NCBI GenBank assembly: GCA_013821525.1
Contig: JACDGR010000003.1
Coordinates: 25,300-36,628 of the forward strand
Length of the DNA: 11,329 nt
Reading direction: 5' to 3'
From: Actinomycetota bacterium
Lineage (GTDB): Bacteria > Actinomycetota > Thermoleophilia > Gaiellales > Gaiellaceae
This document shows positions 1-5,282 of the stretch, one piece after another. The notes under the pieces are model-generated. The model saw nothing but the letters and a program-made list of their open reading frames with translations. It was not told where the DNA came from and made no database searches. Position 1 is the stretch's first letter. Every line of letters starts with the position of its first letter. Position numbers and translations under genes: made by a program.

Positions 1-24
1 CGCCTAGACCCTGCGTCCAGCCTC

Positions 25-31
25 AGAGGAG
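25..31 (+). promoter_or_regulatory. Shine-Dalgarno sequence of the thioredoxin-like gene
   Basis: AGAGGAG lies 8 nt before the ATG at 40. It decides for that ATG over the in-frame TTG at 34, which would be only 2 nt away. Confidence 0.7.
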
Positions 32-39
32 ATTTGCGA

Positions 40-342
40 ATGTCAGCGATCGCGTCGTCGCCGGGGGTCAAGCCGGGTCTTGTGTTCTTTCACTCGAGCA
101 CGTCGGGCAAGTGCCGGCGCATCGAGGGGTACATCGCGCAAGTGCTGCAGCGCCGGCGGAACCATGGAACGTTCAAGTACTACGCGGTCGAGCAGACGAC
201 TCGTCCAGATCTCGTCGAGCGCTTCGGCGTGACGGAGCTGCCGACGCTCGTCGTCCTGGAGGACAAGAACGTGGCTGCGCGGCTCGAGGTGCCGCGCGGG
301 TGCAAGGAGATCGAGTCGTTCCTCGCGCCGTGGCTGCAGTGA
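40..342 (+). CDS. thioredoxin-fold protein with a monothiol SGKC site
   Basis: A 100-residue single-domain thioredoxin-fold protein, probably cytoplasmic, with no signal peptide. The first strand and active-site region (FFHSSTSGKC, residues 16-25) align with the FWAEWCGPC region of thioredoxins. The nucleophilic first cysteine is Ser22, while the resolving Cys25 remains. The cis-proline loop is present (ELPT, Pro68) and is followed by the usual strand (LVVL). One further cysteine, Cys88, lies near the C-terminus. Without the CxxC pair it is unlikely to be a classical disulfide reductase; a binding, chaperone-like or monothiol role is possible. ATG 40 is chosen for its strong Shine-Dalgarno. 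The frame is open to the left edge, so a longer upstream start cannot be fully excluded. It ends 31 bp before ligC on the same strand. Confidence 0.8.
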   Translation: MSAIASSPGVKPGLVFFHSSTSGKCRRIEGYIAQVLQRRRNHGTFKYYAVEQTTRPDLVERFGVTELPTLVVLEDKNVAARLEVPRGCKEIESFLAPWLQ

Positions 343-360
343 GCTAGCACCGTCCTCCCT

Positions 361-366
361 TAGGCT
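361..366 (+). promoter_or_regulatory. -10-like hexamer for a leaderless ligC transcript
   Basis: TAGGCT sits 7 nt before the GTG at 374, so transcription would begin at or next to the start codon. No good -35 and no strong Shine-Dalgarno are visible. The same spacing recurs at three other genes in the window. Confidence 0.45.
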
Positions 367-373
367 AGGCCCC

Positions 374-1375
374 GTGCCTGCCGAGGAGATCCCGTTCCCG
401 CCGATGGAGGCGGAACTCGTCCGGGAGCTTCCCGTGGGGGAGCGGTGGCAGTACGAGCCGAAGTGGGACGGGTTCCGCGGCGTGTTCGAGAACGTGGGTG
501 ACGAGCTTGCGATGTGGTCGCGCAAGGATCGTCCGCTCCTGCGCTACTTCCCGGAGCTGCGGCCGCTCGGTGAGCTGCTGCGGCCGCGATCGGCGCTCGA
601 CGGGGAGATCGTGATCGCCCGCGACGGTGCGCTCGACTTCGATGCGATGCAGACTCGACTCCATCCGGCGGAGTCGCGCATCCGGAAGCTGTCCGGCGAG
701 ATCCCGGCGGAGTTCGTCGTCTTCGACGTGCTCGTCTGGGACGGCGAGCCGGTGTGGAAGTCACCGCTCGAGGAGCGGCGCAAGCGGGTCGAGTCCCTCG
801 ACGGCTTTCGCATCTCGCCTGCGACGCGCGAGCTTGCGGTCGCCCGCGGCTGGCTCGACCGGTTCGAGACGCTCGGCCTCGACGGCGTGATCGCGAAGCG
901 GCTCGACTCGCCCTACCTACCCGGGTCGCGTGACGCGGTCGTGAAGATCAAGGAGCATCGCGCAGCCGACGTGGTCGTCGTCGGCGTGCGCTGGAAGGGC
1001 GACCGAACGGCGGTCGCGACGCTGCTGCTCGGGCTGTACTCCGAGGCTGGGCATCTCGATTACGTCGGCTCGTGCGCAGTCGGCGCGCGGATGCGCGACG
1101 AGGTCGTCGCGCGTGTGCTGCCGCTGCTCGATGAGTCGTCGGATCGCCGCTTCTCCGAGCCGAACCGGTGGGGGACGGGCGAGCTCGAGGAGTCGGCGGT
1201 CAGACCGGAGCTCGTTGTCGAGGTGCGCTACGACAAGGTGCAGGGGCCGCGGTTCCGTCACGGCACGCGGTTCCTCCGTTGGCGCGAGGACAAGGACCCG
1301 GCCGACTGCACGTGGCGGGAACTGCGTCCGCCGCGCGACCCGAACGCGCCCGGGATCGAAGAGCTGCTCGCCTAG
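374..1375 (+). CDS. ligC: stand-alone ATP-dependent DNA ligase, LigC type
   Basis: A 333-residue ATP-dependent DNA ligase made of a nucleotidyltransferase domain and an OB-fold domain, about the length of mycobacterial LigC. Motif I is EPKWDGFR with Lys30 as the expected AMP-accepting residue. DGE (76-78) fits motif III, FDVL (117-120) IIIa, DGVIAKR (170-176) IV and VKIKEHR (190-196) V. The OB domain covers about 200-318 and ends in the RFLRWREDKDP segment. No polymerase, phosphoesterase or Ku domain is fused. In mycobacteria LigC works with Prim-PolC in gap filling and base-excision repair and can serve as back-up for end joining; the polymerase-domain gene at 1985-2890 fits the same partnership. 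The GTG at 374 follows a -10-like hexamer; ATG 404 (residue 11) is an alternative start but would remove residues ahead of motif I. Confidence 0.93.
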   Translation: MPAEEIPFPPMEAELVRELPVGERWQYEPKWDGFRGVFENVGDELAMWSRKDRPLLRYFPELRPLGELLRPRSALDGEIVIARDGALDFDAMQTRLHPAESRIRKLSGEIPAEFVVFDVLVWDGEPVWKSPLEERRKRVESLDGFRISPATRELAVARGWLDRFETLGLDGVIAKRLDSPYLPGSRDAVVKIKEHRAADVVVVGVRWKGDRTAVATLLLGLYSEAGHLDYVGSCAVGARMRDEVVARVLPLLDESSDRRFSEPNRWGTGELEESAVRPELVVEVRYDKVQGPRFRHGTRFLRWREDKDPADCTWRELRPPRDPNAPGIEELLA

Positions 1376-1382
1376 TCCGCCG

Positions 1383-1529
1383 GCAGACGTGCTGCGTCCG
1401 CGATGTGCTGCGTCGGCGACACAGCCGTGTCAGCGAGCCCTGTGTCGGCGACGTGCTGCGCCGGCGAGGAGCTGTCTCAGCGAGCGCCGTGTTGGCGAAG
1501 TCCGTGTCAGCGAAGCGCGTCTGCTGCGA
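1383..1529. repeat. degenerate tandem array, unit 15-17 bp
   Basis: The word GCGA recurs at 1400, 1416, 1433, 1448, 1464, 1480, 1495, 1510 and 1526, i.e. at steps of 15 to 17 bp, and an earlier variant unit starts near 1383. The rough unit is GCGA, four to five variable bases, then C-Y-GTGTC-R. The array lies directly behind ligC and runs into the 3' end of the XRE gene. Read on the - strand, part of it gives A-D/N-T-x-x pentads, but length changes between units break the frame, so it is not an intact coding repeat. Confidence 0.75.
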
Positions 1530-1731
1530 ACAGCGCTTCCACATCAACGTCGAGCCGTCGTGCGATCGAGATGGCGAGCGTCACGGCCGGGATCGACAGG
1601 CCGCGCTCGATCGACGAGATCGTCGCCCGGCTCGCCCCGACCGCCTCGGCAAGCTCCTCCTGCGAAAGGCCCGCGTACAACCGAGCCAAGCCACTGGCGA
1701 GAGATACATCAGGCAAGCCTCGCGGACCCAA
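1507..1731 (-). CDS. short XRE-family helix-turn-helix protein (possibly a remnant)
   Basis: The C-terminal ~65 residues are a convincing Cro/C1-type helix-turn-helix: GLSQEELAEAVGASRATISS gives helices 2 and 3, followed by IERGLSIPAVTLAISIARRL and the closing DVEALF. The protein stops a few residues later, like other small stand-alone XRE regulators. The N-terminus is unclear: the frame is open to 1905 through repeat DNA, there is no ATG close by, and possible starts are TTG at 1752, 1731, 1716 or 1689, none with a clear ribosome-binding site. TTG 1731 (74 residues) keeps the whole domain and avoids the repeats. Its last codons lie in the 16-bp array and its upstream side faces the two palindromes. 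It may be a functional autoregulated repressor or the end of a decayed larger gene. Confidence 0.55.
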   Translation of the reverse strand: MGPRGLPDVSLASGLARLYAGLSQEELAEAVGASRATISSIERGLSIPAVTLAISIARRLDVDVEALFAADALR

Positions 1732-1780
1732 AGCGCCGCCACAAGATGTCAAATCGAGACCGGTCGATCGTGCAGCGTTT

Positions 1781-1898
1781 ACCCCTTGGTGTCTGACACC
1801 GGCCGTGTCTGATCGAGCCCCGCTCAATGCGTAAAGCTCACCCCTTGGTGTCTGACACCGGACGTGTCTCGGCGAGCGGACGCCAGAGCGTGAAGGTC
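1781..1898. repeat. two 59-bp direct repeats, each with a perfect 6-1-6 palindrome
   Basis: Copy 1 (1781-1839) and copy 2 (1840-1898) are adjacent. Their first 22 bp are identical and the rest has diverged, keeping blocks such as CGTGTCT, CGAG and GCGT. Each holds GGTGTC-T-GACACC (1788-1800 and 1847-1859), a perfect inverted repeat around one base. Both palindromes lie upstream of the XRE gene in its reading direction. The GTGTC...CGAG part resembles the units of the array at 1383-1529, so the gene is flanked by related repeat material. Confidence 0.8.
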
Positions 1899-1981
1899 TT
1901 CGCATGACGCGCTAGGTGACGCGCAGGTTTGCCGAGTGCCGGCGCACGAGGGCCACCTTGTGAAAGTGATGTTGGAACGGT

Positions 1982-2890
1982 TTATGTACCCGCAGGTGGT
2001 TCGACGCCCAGTTGCTCGAACCGCGGCCGGAGCGAGGGAGGCTCGCGCCACATCCCAGCCATCGGATCGCCGGCCGCCGCGATTCGGGCCGCCATCGTCT
2101 GCAGCGTGAACGCCTCGGGCTCGACGGCTGCGACCTCGTCCCAGCGCAGTGGGGCCGAGACACGCGCGTCAGCGGTCGGGCGCACCGAGTAGGCCGACGC
2201 GATGGTCCGGTCGCGAGCGTTCTGGCCGAAGTCGACGAACACCCCAACTCGGTCTGCGACCTTCCACGTTGTCGTTGCGACCGTCTGATCATCGACGCGC
2301 CGCTCGACCTTCTGCGCGATCGCCTTCGCCAGCCGGCGCACGTCGGGGAACGGTACATCGGGACGGATCGGCGCAAGGATGTGCAGGCCCGTCGCGCCGG
2401 AGGTCTTCGGATAGGAGGGCAAGCCCAGCTCCTCGAGCACCGCGCGGACGACGAGCGCGATCTCGCGTACGAAGGGCCACTGCCCGTCGGTGGTCGGATC
2501 GAGGTCGATCAGCAAGTAATCGGGCAGTTCGATCTCCGGCACACGCGAGTGCCACGTATGCAGCTCGATGCAGCCGAGGTTCGCGGCCCAGGCAAGTGCG
2601 GCCGGGTTGTCGAGGATCGCGAACACGGTCGAGTGACCGCTCGGGAACTGCACGAAGATCTCGTCGACGAACGAGGGATGGTTTGCCGGCACACGCTTCT
2701 GGTGGAAGAAGTCTGCGTCGACGCCGTTCGGAAACCGCTTCATGTGAAACGGCCGCCGGCGCAGGTGCGGCAACACCAGCTCGGCGACGCCGACGTAATG
2801 GGCGACGAGGTCTCCCTTCGTGACGCCGACCTCGGGAAAGTAGATCTTGTCCGGGTTCGTCACCGGGACGTCGTGATCGCCGATCTGCAC
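1982..2890 (-). CDS. stand-alone LigD-type polymerase domain / Prim-Pol
   Basis: A 302-residue archaeo-eukaryotic-primase-type polymerase of the LigD PolDom / Prim-PolC family, which adds nucleotides in gap filling and end repair. Near the N-terminus are VTNPDKIYFPE (residues 10-20), typical of the family, and HMKRFPNG (49-56). His111 in ELHTWHSR, Asp129 and Asp131 in LLIDLDPTT, the KTSGATGLH nucleotide loop (162-170) and Asp220 in VFVDFGQN match the catalytic and metal-binding residues of mycobacterial PolDom. No ligase or phosphoesterase domain is attached. The start is GTG 2890: no start codon lies in the nearby upstream frame, and a GATACT hexamer 6 nt upstream suggests a leaderless message. 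It is divergent from the GroES-like gene. The ligC gene about 600 bp away, in tail-to-tail orientation, is the likely partner. Whether its job is NHEJ or excision repair cannot be told from the sequence. Confidence 0.92.
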   Translation of the reverse strand: MQIGDHDVPVTNPDKIYFPEVGVTKGDLVAHYVGVAELVLPHLRRRPFHMKRFPNGVDADFFHQKRVPANHPSFVDEIFVQFPSGHSTVFAILDNPAALAWAANLGCIELHTWHSRVPEIELPDYLLIDLDPTTDGQWPFVREIALVVRAVLEELGLPSYPKTSGATGLHILAPIRPDVPFPDVRRLAKAIAQKVERRVDDQTVATTTWKVADRVGVFVDFGQNARDRTIASAYSVRPTADARVSAPLRWDEVAAVEPEAFTLQTMAARIAAAGDPMAGMWREPPSLRPRFEQLGVEPPAGT

Positions 2891-2896
2891 GCAGCG

Positions 2897-2904
2897 AGTA
2901 TCGT
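2897..2904. promoter_or_regulatory. overlapping divergent -10 elements for prim-pol and groES-like genes
   Basis: The eight bases AGTATCGT can be read as GATACT on the - strand, 6 nt before the prim-pol GTG, and as TATCGT on the + strand, 6 nt before the GTG at 2911. The two elements share four bases, so polymerase binding in the two directions should be mutually exclusive. No convincing -35 is seen on either side. Confidence 0.45.
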
Positions 2905-2917
2905 GGACGCGTGCTCG

Positions 2918-2922
2918 AAGGA
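2918..2922 (+). promoter_or_regulatory. Shine-Dalgarno of the groES-like gene
   Basis: AAGGA lies 6 nt before ATG 2929. If transcription starts near 2911, the message has an 18-nt leader containing this site, which favours ATG 2929 over the in-frame GTG 2911. Confidence 0.55.
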
Positions 2923-2928
2923 CACCCG

Positions 2929-3204
2929 ATGACCGAAGCAACCCTCGAACCGCTTGACGACCACATCGTGATCGAGATGCTCGACGAGTCAGAGCTGCCG
3001 AGCGGACTGATCGTCCCCGCCAACGAGGCTGCCCAGTGCCGGAGCGGGCTCGTCGCGGCGGTCGGTCCCGACGTGACCGCCGTCGAGCTCGGCGACAAGG
3101 TGCTCTTTCCCCGGGACGCCGGGTTCGAGGTGCGCATGGCACGCTCCGCGCGTCGCGTGCGTGTCCTGAAGCGCGAAGACCTGATCGCCCGCATTCACGA
3201 CTAG
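2929..3204 (+). CDS. compact GroES-like (Cpn10) protein
   Basis: A 91-residue member of the GroES/Cpn10 fold. LEPLDDHIVIE at the N-terminus matches the usual first strand. SGLIVP (25-30) corresponds to the GroEL-contacting SGIVLP of the mobile loop. AAVGPD (43-48), GDKVLFP (55-61), AGFEVR (64-69) and VLKREDLIARI (79-89) continue the family pattern. Between Gly46 and Gly55 the segment that forms the roof hairpin in ordinary GroES is about ten residues shorter. No groEL follows; a tRNA gene comes next. It could be a second, specialised co-chaperonin or a GroES-fold protein used for something else. Translation from ATG 2929 is supported by AAGGA; GTG 2911 would add six residues. Its head-to-head promoter with the prim-pol gene suggests linked expression. 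Confidence 0.85.
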   Translation: MTEATLEPLDDHIVIEMLDESELPSGLIVPANEAAQCRSGLVAAVGPDVTAVELGDKVLFPRDAGFEVRMARSARRVRVLKREDLIARIHD

Positions 3205-3217
3205 ATCCCCGTCTAGG

Positions 3218-3223
3218 TACCCT
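3218..3223 (+). promoter_or_regulatory. -10-like hexamer of the tRNA-Ser(CGA) gene
   Basis: TACCCT ends 11 nt before the tRNA, giving a predicted 5' leader of only a few bases. No clear -35 is visible. Confidence 0.35.
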
Positions 3224-3234
3224 GTCGCGCGATC

Positions 3235-3323
3235 GGAGGGGTGGCAGAGCGGTCGAATGCGGCGGTCTCGAAAACCGTTAACGGCGGTTACGTCGTTCGA
3301 GGGTTCAAATCCCTCCCCCTCCG
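3235..3323 (+). tRNA. tRNA-Ser, anticodon CGA
   Basis: The full class II cloverleaf is visible: acceptor GGAGGGG pairs with CCCCTCC (3316-3322), with discriminator G3323. The D arm has a GCA/TGC stem. The anticodon loop CTCGAAA has anticodon CGA at 3269-3271. A long variable arm follows, and the T arm is gaggg-TTCAAAT-ccctc. The long variable arm and discriminator G are serine identity features. It reads UCG. CCA is not encoded. Confidence 0.97.
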
Positions 3324-3334
3324 CTGCAGGAGCC

Positions 3335-3360
3335 GGATCCCGCATGCGCATGCGGGATCC
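3335..3360. terminator. 26-bp perfect palindrome between convergent genes
   Basis: Two 13-base arms (GGATCCCGCATGC and its exact complement) meet without a spacer and would fold into an ~11-bp hairpin with a 4-nt loop. It sits 12 bp after the tRNA and 5 bp before the stop of the converging alcohol dehydrogenase gene. A bidirectional terminator or transcript-end stabiliser is the simplest reading, although neither side has a T-run. Confidence 0.65.
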
Positions 3361-3365
3361 GTCGC

Positions 3366-4460
3366 TCAGCCGAAAGTGACGAGCACGCGGCCGGCGCTGC
3401 CCGCAAGCGACGCGGCGATCGCGTCGTCGATCTGCTCGAGCGGATAGCGGTCGCCGATCAGGCGGCGGAGCTCGAGCCGCCCGGCGTCGACGAGGCTCAG
3501 GAAATCGGGCAGGGCGACTGCGGGGTCGAGCGATCCGTACAACGTGCCGGTGAGCCGCTTCTCCTTTCGGATCAGCTCGAACGGGTCTATCTCGTAGCGC
3601 TCGCCCGCGGCCGGCAGACCCACGACGACCGTCTGCCCGCCGTCTCTCGTGTGCGCAAGGGCGGTGGCGACGGTGGCAGGAGAACCGACTGCGTCGAACG
3701 CGAAGTCGACCCCTTCGGGTGCCGCCTCTCCCAGCACCGCGTCGAGGGACTCCGGGTCGGCCGCGTGAGTCGCCCCGACGAGCAGCGCTTGCTCGCTGCG
3801 CTCGTCGAAAGGATCGCAGACGACGATCGTGTGCGCCCCCGCGATCCGCGCGCCCTGGACGACGAACTGCCCGACGCCGCCTGCGCCGATGACGAGCACT
3901 GACGCACCGTCCTCGACGCGTCCCGCATACAGCGCAGCGCCTACGCCAGTCAGCGCAGCGCACCCAAGGAGCGCTGCTTCGATGAGCGGAACCCCGGACA
4001 CCGGCAGCACTGCGCGCTCCGACAGGACGACGCGTTCTGCGAAGCACCCGGTCGCCGTGCCGCGATAGACCGTCTTGCCGCGATACGACATGCCCGTGCG
4101 GCCGTCCGGAAGCGTTCCGTGCGGGATTGCCGCGTTCAGCACGCGGCACGTCGCAGGACGGCCGCGACGGCAGCCGGGGCAGTGACCGCAGCTCGGTGCC
4201 CATGAGACGACGACCTCGTCGCCGGGGCGTACCCGCGTCACTGCGTCGCCGACGAACTCGACCGTCCCCGCGCCCTCGTGCCCGAGCACCATGGGCGTCG
4301 GTCGCCGGAACTCCCCCTTCACCTGGTGCAGGTCGGTGCCGCAGATCCCCGCGGCGGCCATGCGCACGACCACCTCGTCGGCGCGCGGCTCGTCGAGGTC
4401 GAGCTCGACGAGCTCGAGCGGCCGACCGACGGCGTGGAACAACGCGGCCTTCGTCTGCAC
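3366..4460 (-). CDS. zinc-dependent alcohol dehydrogenase, class III-like MDR
   Basis: A medium-chain dehydrogenase/reductase of about 364 residues that should oxidise an alcohol or hydroxymethyl adduct with NAD. Numbered from GTG 4466, catalytic zinc ligands are Cys42 (GICGTD), His63 and Glu64 (GHEGAG) and Cys169 (LLGCAALTGVGAA). The structural-zinc lobe is complete with Cys93, Cys96, Cys99 and Cys107. GAGGVG (194-199) and the acidic Asp218 after the second Rossmann strand favour NAD over NADP. The LLGCAALTGVGAA segment resembles class III ADH and the mycothiol- or NDMA-dependent actinobacterial enzymes; the substrate cannot be assigned. GTG 4460 is preferred because TAAGGT lies exactly 7 nt upstream, the leaderless spacing seen elsewhere here. 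GTG 4466 would add two residues. It converges on the upstream tRNA gene across a strong palindrome. Confidence 0.92.
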   Translation of the reverse strand: MQTKAALFHAVGRPLELVELDLDEPRADEVVVRMAAAGICGTDLHQVKGEFRRPTPMVLGHEGAGTVEFVGDAVTRVRPGDEVVVSWAPSCGHCPGCRRGRPATCRVLNAAIPHGTLPDGRTGMSYRGKTVYRGTATGCFAERVVLSERAVLPVSGVPLIEAALLGCAALTGVGAALYAGRVEDGASVLVIGAGGVGQFVVQGARIAGAHTIVVCDPFDERSEQALLVGATHAADPESLDAVLGEAAPEGVDFAFDAVGSPATVATALAHTRDGGQTVVVGLPAAGERYEIDPFELIRKEKRLTGTLYGSLDPAVALPDFLSLVDAGRLELRRLIGDRYPLEQIDDAIAASLAGSAGRVLVTFG

Positions 4461-4467
4461 CCACACG

Positions 4468-4473
4468 ACCTTA
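4468..4473 (-). promoter_or_regulatory. -10-like hexamer for the alcohol dehydrogenase gene
   Basis: On the - strand TAAGGT is followed by 7 nt and then GTG 4460. AAGG could instead act as a Shine-Dalgarno 8 nt before the same GTG. Both readings favour 4460 as the start. Confidence 0.4.
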
Positions 4474-4518
4474 GACGGTTGATGCCAGTTCGACGTGCGT
4501 CATGCAGGCATGGCGAGA

Positions 4519-4544
4519 CCCGCTCCGCCTGGTGCAGGAGCGGG
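4519..4544. terminator. 8-bp hairpin between the DUF1810 and alcohol dehydrogenase genes
   Basis: CCCGCTCC (4519-4526) and GGAGCGGG (4537-4544) are perfect complements around a 10-nt loop. It lies about 100 bp downstream of the DUF1810 stop and upstream of the dehydrogenase start. There is no T-run, so it may be a factor-dependent or weak terminator. The rest of the 183-bp gap shows no gene. Confidence 0.4.
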
Positions 4545-4643
4545 ATCGACGCCGCAGTAGCCGTGGTTAGTCCGAAGCGAGAAAACGACTTGGACGAAGG
4601 GCTGCGACGCACAATGATCCATCAGAGCAGCCGGGGATATCCC

Positions 4644-5093
4644 TCACCCGAGGGAATGAGGTCCACGGAGGCGATGCGCCTCGGGAAGAAGGGCCTCCGT
4701 CCGCGCGTCGGTCGCGCCCGCGTAGAAGCGGTTCAGCACCTGCTCGAAGACGTGGTTGCCCGGATCCGCCCGCGCGAAGAGCGTCATCGAGGACTGAAGC
4801 TTCATTGCGTCAACGTGACCGAGGACCTGCGCGGCTGTCCGGTCGCGGGGCAGCCCGAGCAGGACGTGACAGCACTCGATCAGGCGGGCGCCGAGCAGCG
4901 GATGCGCCAAGTACCGTCTCGCTTCCTCGAGAGACACGATCGAGTACCGCTGCGACGTCGAGCTGCTGCCGAGGCCTGCGAGCTGCGGGAAAACGAACCA
5001 CATCCAGTGCGTCTGCTTCTGACCGGCCTCTAGCTCGGCCAGGACGCCTTGGTAGATCGGGTGTTGCGCGTCGAGGAACCTGTCGAGCACCAC
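4644..5093 (-). CDS. DUF1810 family protein
   Basis: A 149-residue soluble protein of the DUF1810 family, whose molecular role is not established. Recognisable family features are DRFLDAQHPIYQ near the N-terminus, the conserved THWMWFVFPQLAGLG block (28-42), QRYSIVSLEEARRYLAHPLLG (48-68), LKLQSS-type MKLQSSMTLF and FEQVLNRFYAG near the C-terminus. The family usually begins a few residues before DRFLDAQ, so the GTG at 5093 fits. GTG 5090 is an adjacent alternative, and no other start exists in the nearby upstream frame. No Shine-Dalgarno is seen; GGATACAAG about 10 nt upstream could be a -10 region. It stands alone between tRNA genes and the alcohol dehydrogenase, and the neighbours give no hint of its job. 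Confidence 0.9.
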   Translation of the reverse strand: MVLDRFLDAQHPIYQGVLAELEAGQKQTHWMWFVFPQLAGLGSSSTSQRYSIVSLEEARRYLAHPLLGARLIECCHVLLGLPRDRTAAQVLGHVDAMKLQSSMTLFARADPGNHVFEQVLNRFYAGATDARTEALLPEAHRLRGPHSLG

Positions 5094-5224
5094 GGGTCGG
5101 ACTTGTATCCGACAAACGGCCTGCTTCGCTAGGTGCCGGCTGTCGCCGGCCGCGGGGTCGTCTCTCCCTCGACTTCGATGTCGCCCGGCGCGAGGCTCGT
5201 CGGTCGCCGTGAAAACTGCTTGGC

Positions 5225-5230
5225 TACGCT
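5225..5230 (+). promoter_or_regulatory. possible -10 element upstream of tRNA-Ser(GGA)
   Basis: TACGCT is followed by 12 nt and GGAGG, the same order as at the first tRNA (TACCCT, 11 nt, GGAGG). Here, however, GGAGG opens a hairpin instead of the tRNA, which begins 52 nt further on. Confidence 0.3.
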
Positions 5231-5238
5231 GCTCTCTC

Positions 5239-5266
5239 GATCGGAGGAGGCACGCCGCCTCCGATC
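5239..5266 (+). repeat. 28-bp near-palindrome resembling a closed-up tRNA acceptor stem
   Basis: GATCGGAGG (5239-5247) and CCTCCGATC (5258-5266) are perfect complements; GGC and GCC inside extend the symmetry. GATCGGAGG is also the junction of leader and acceptor stem at the first tRNA (3231-3239), and CCTCCG is the 3' end of all three serine tRNAs. It may be a leader hairpin or the scar of a deleted tRNA-Ser. Confidence 0.5.
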
Positions 5267-5282
5267 AGCGCAGGACCACACC

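Noticed and set aside
1383..1529. Possible CRISPR array
   Set aside because: Units are 15-17 bp, directly adjoining and degenerate, with no unique spacers and no cas genes nearby.
1899..1981. Additional small gene between the 59-bp repeats and the prim-pol stop
   Set aside because: No frame shows a start with a ribosome site or a recognisable motif; I see only 3'-flanking DNA here.
2012..2932. A 306-codon open frame on the + strand
   Set aside because: It is the antisense shadow of the prim-pol gene, whose catalytic motifs are all on the other strand.
2891..3142. N-terminal extension of the prim-pol protein (open frame to 3142)
   Set aside because: It is antisense to the GroES-like gene, and the family N-terminus begins at about GTG 2890.
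2989..4464. A 491-codon open frame on the - strand
   Set aside because: It overlaps the alcohol dehydrogenase gene in another frame and runs through a tRNA and antisense to the GroES-like gene; the translation is Arg-rich without motifs.
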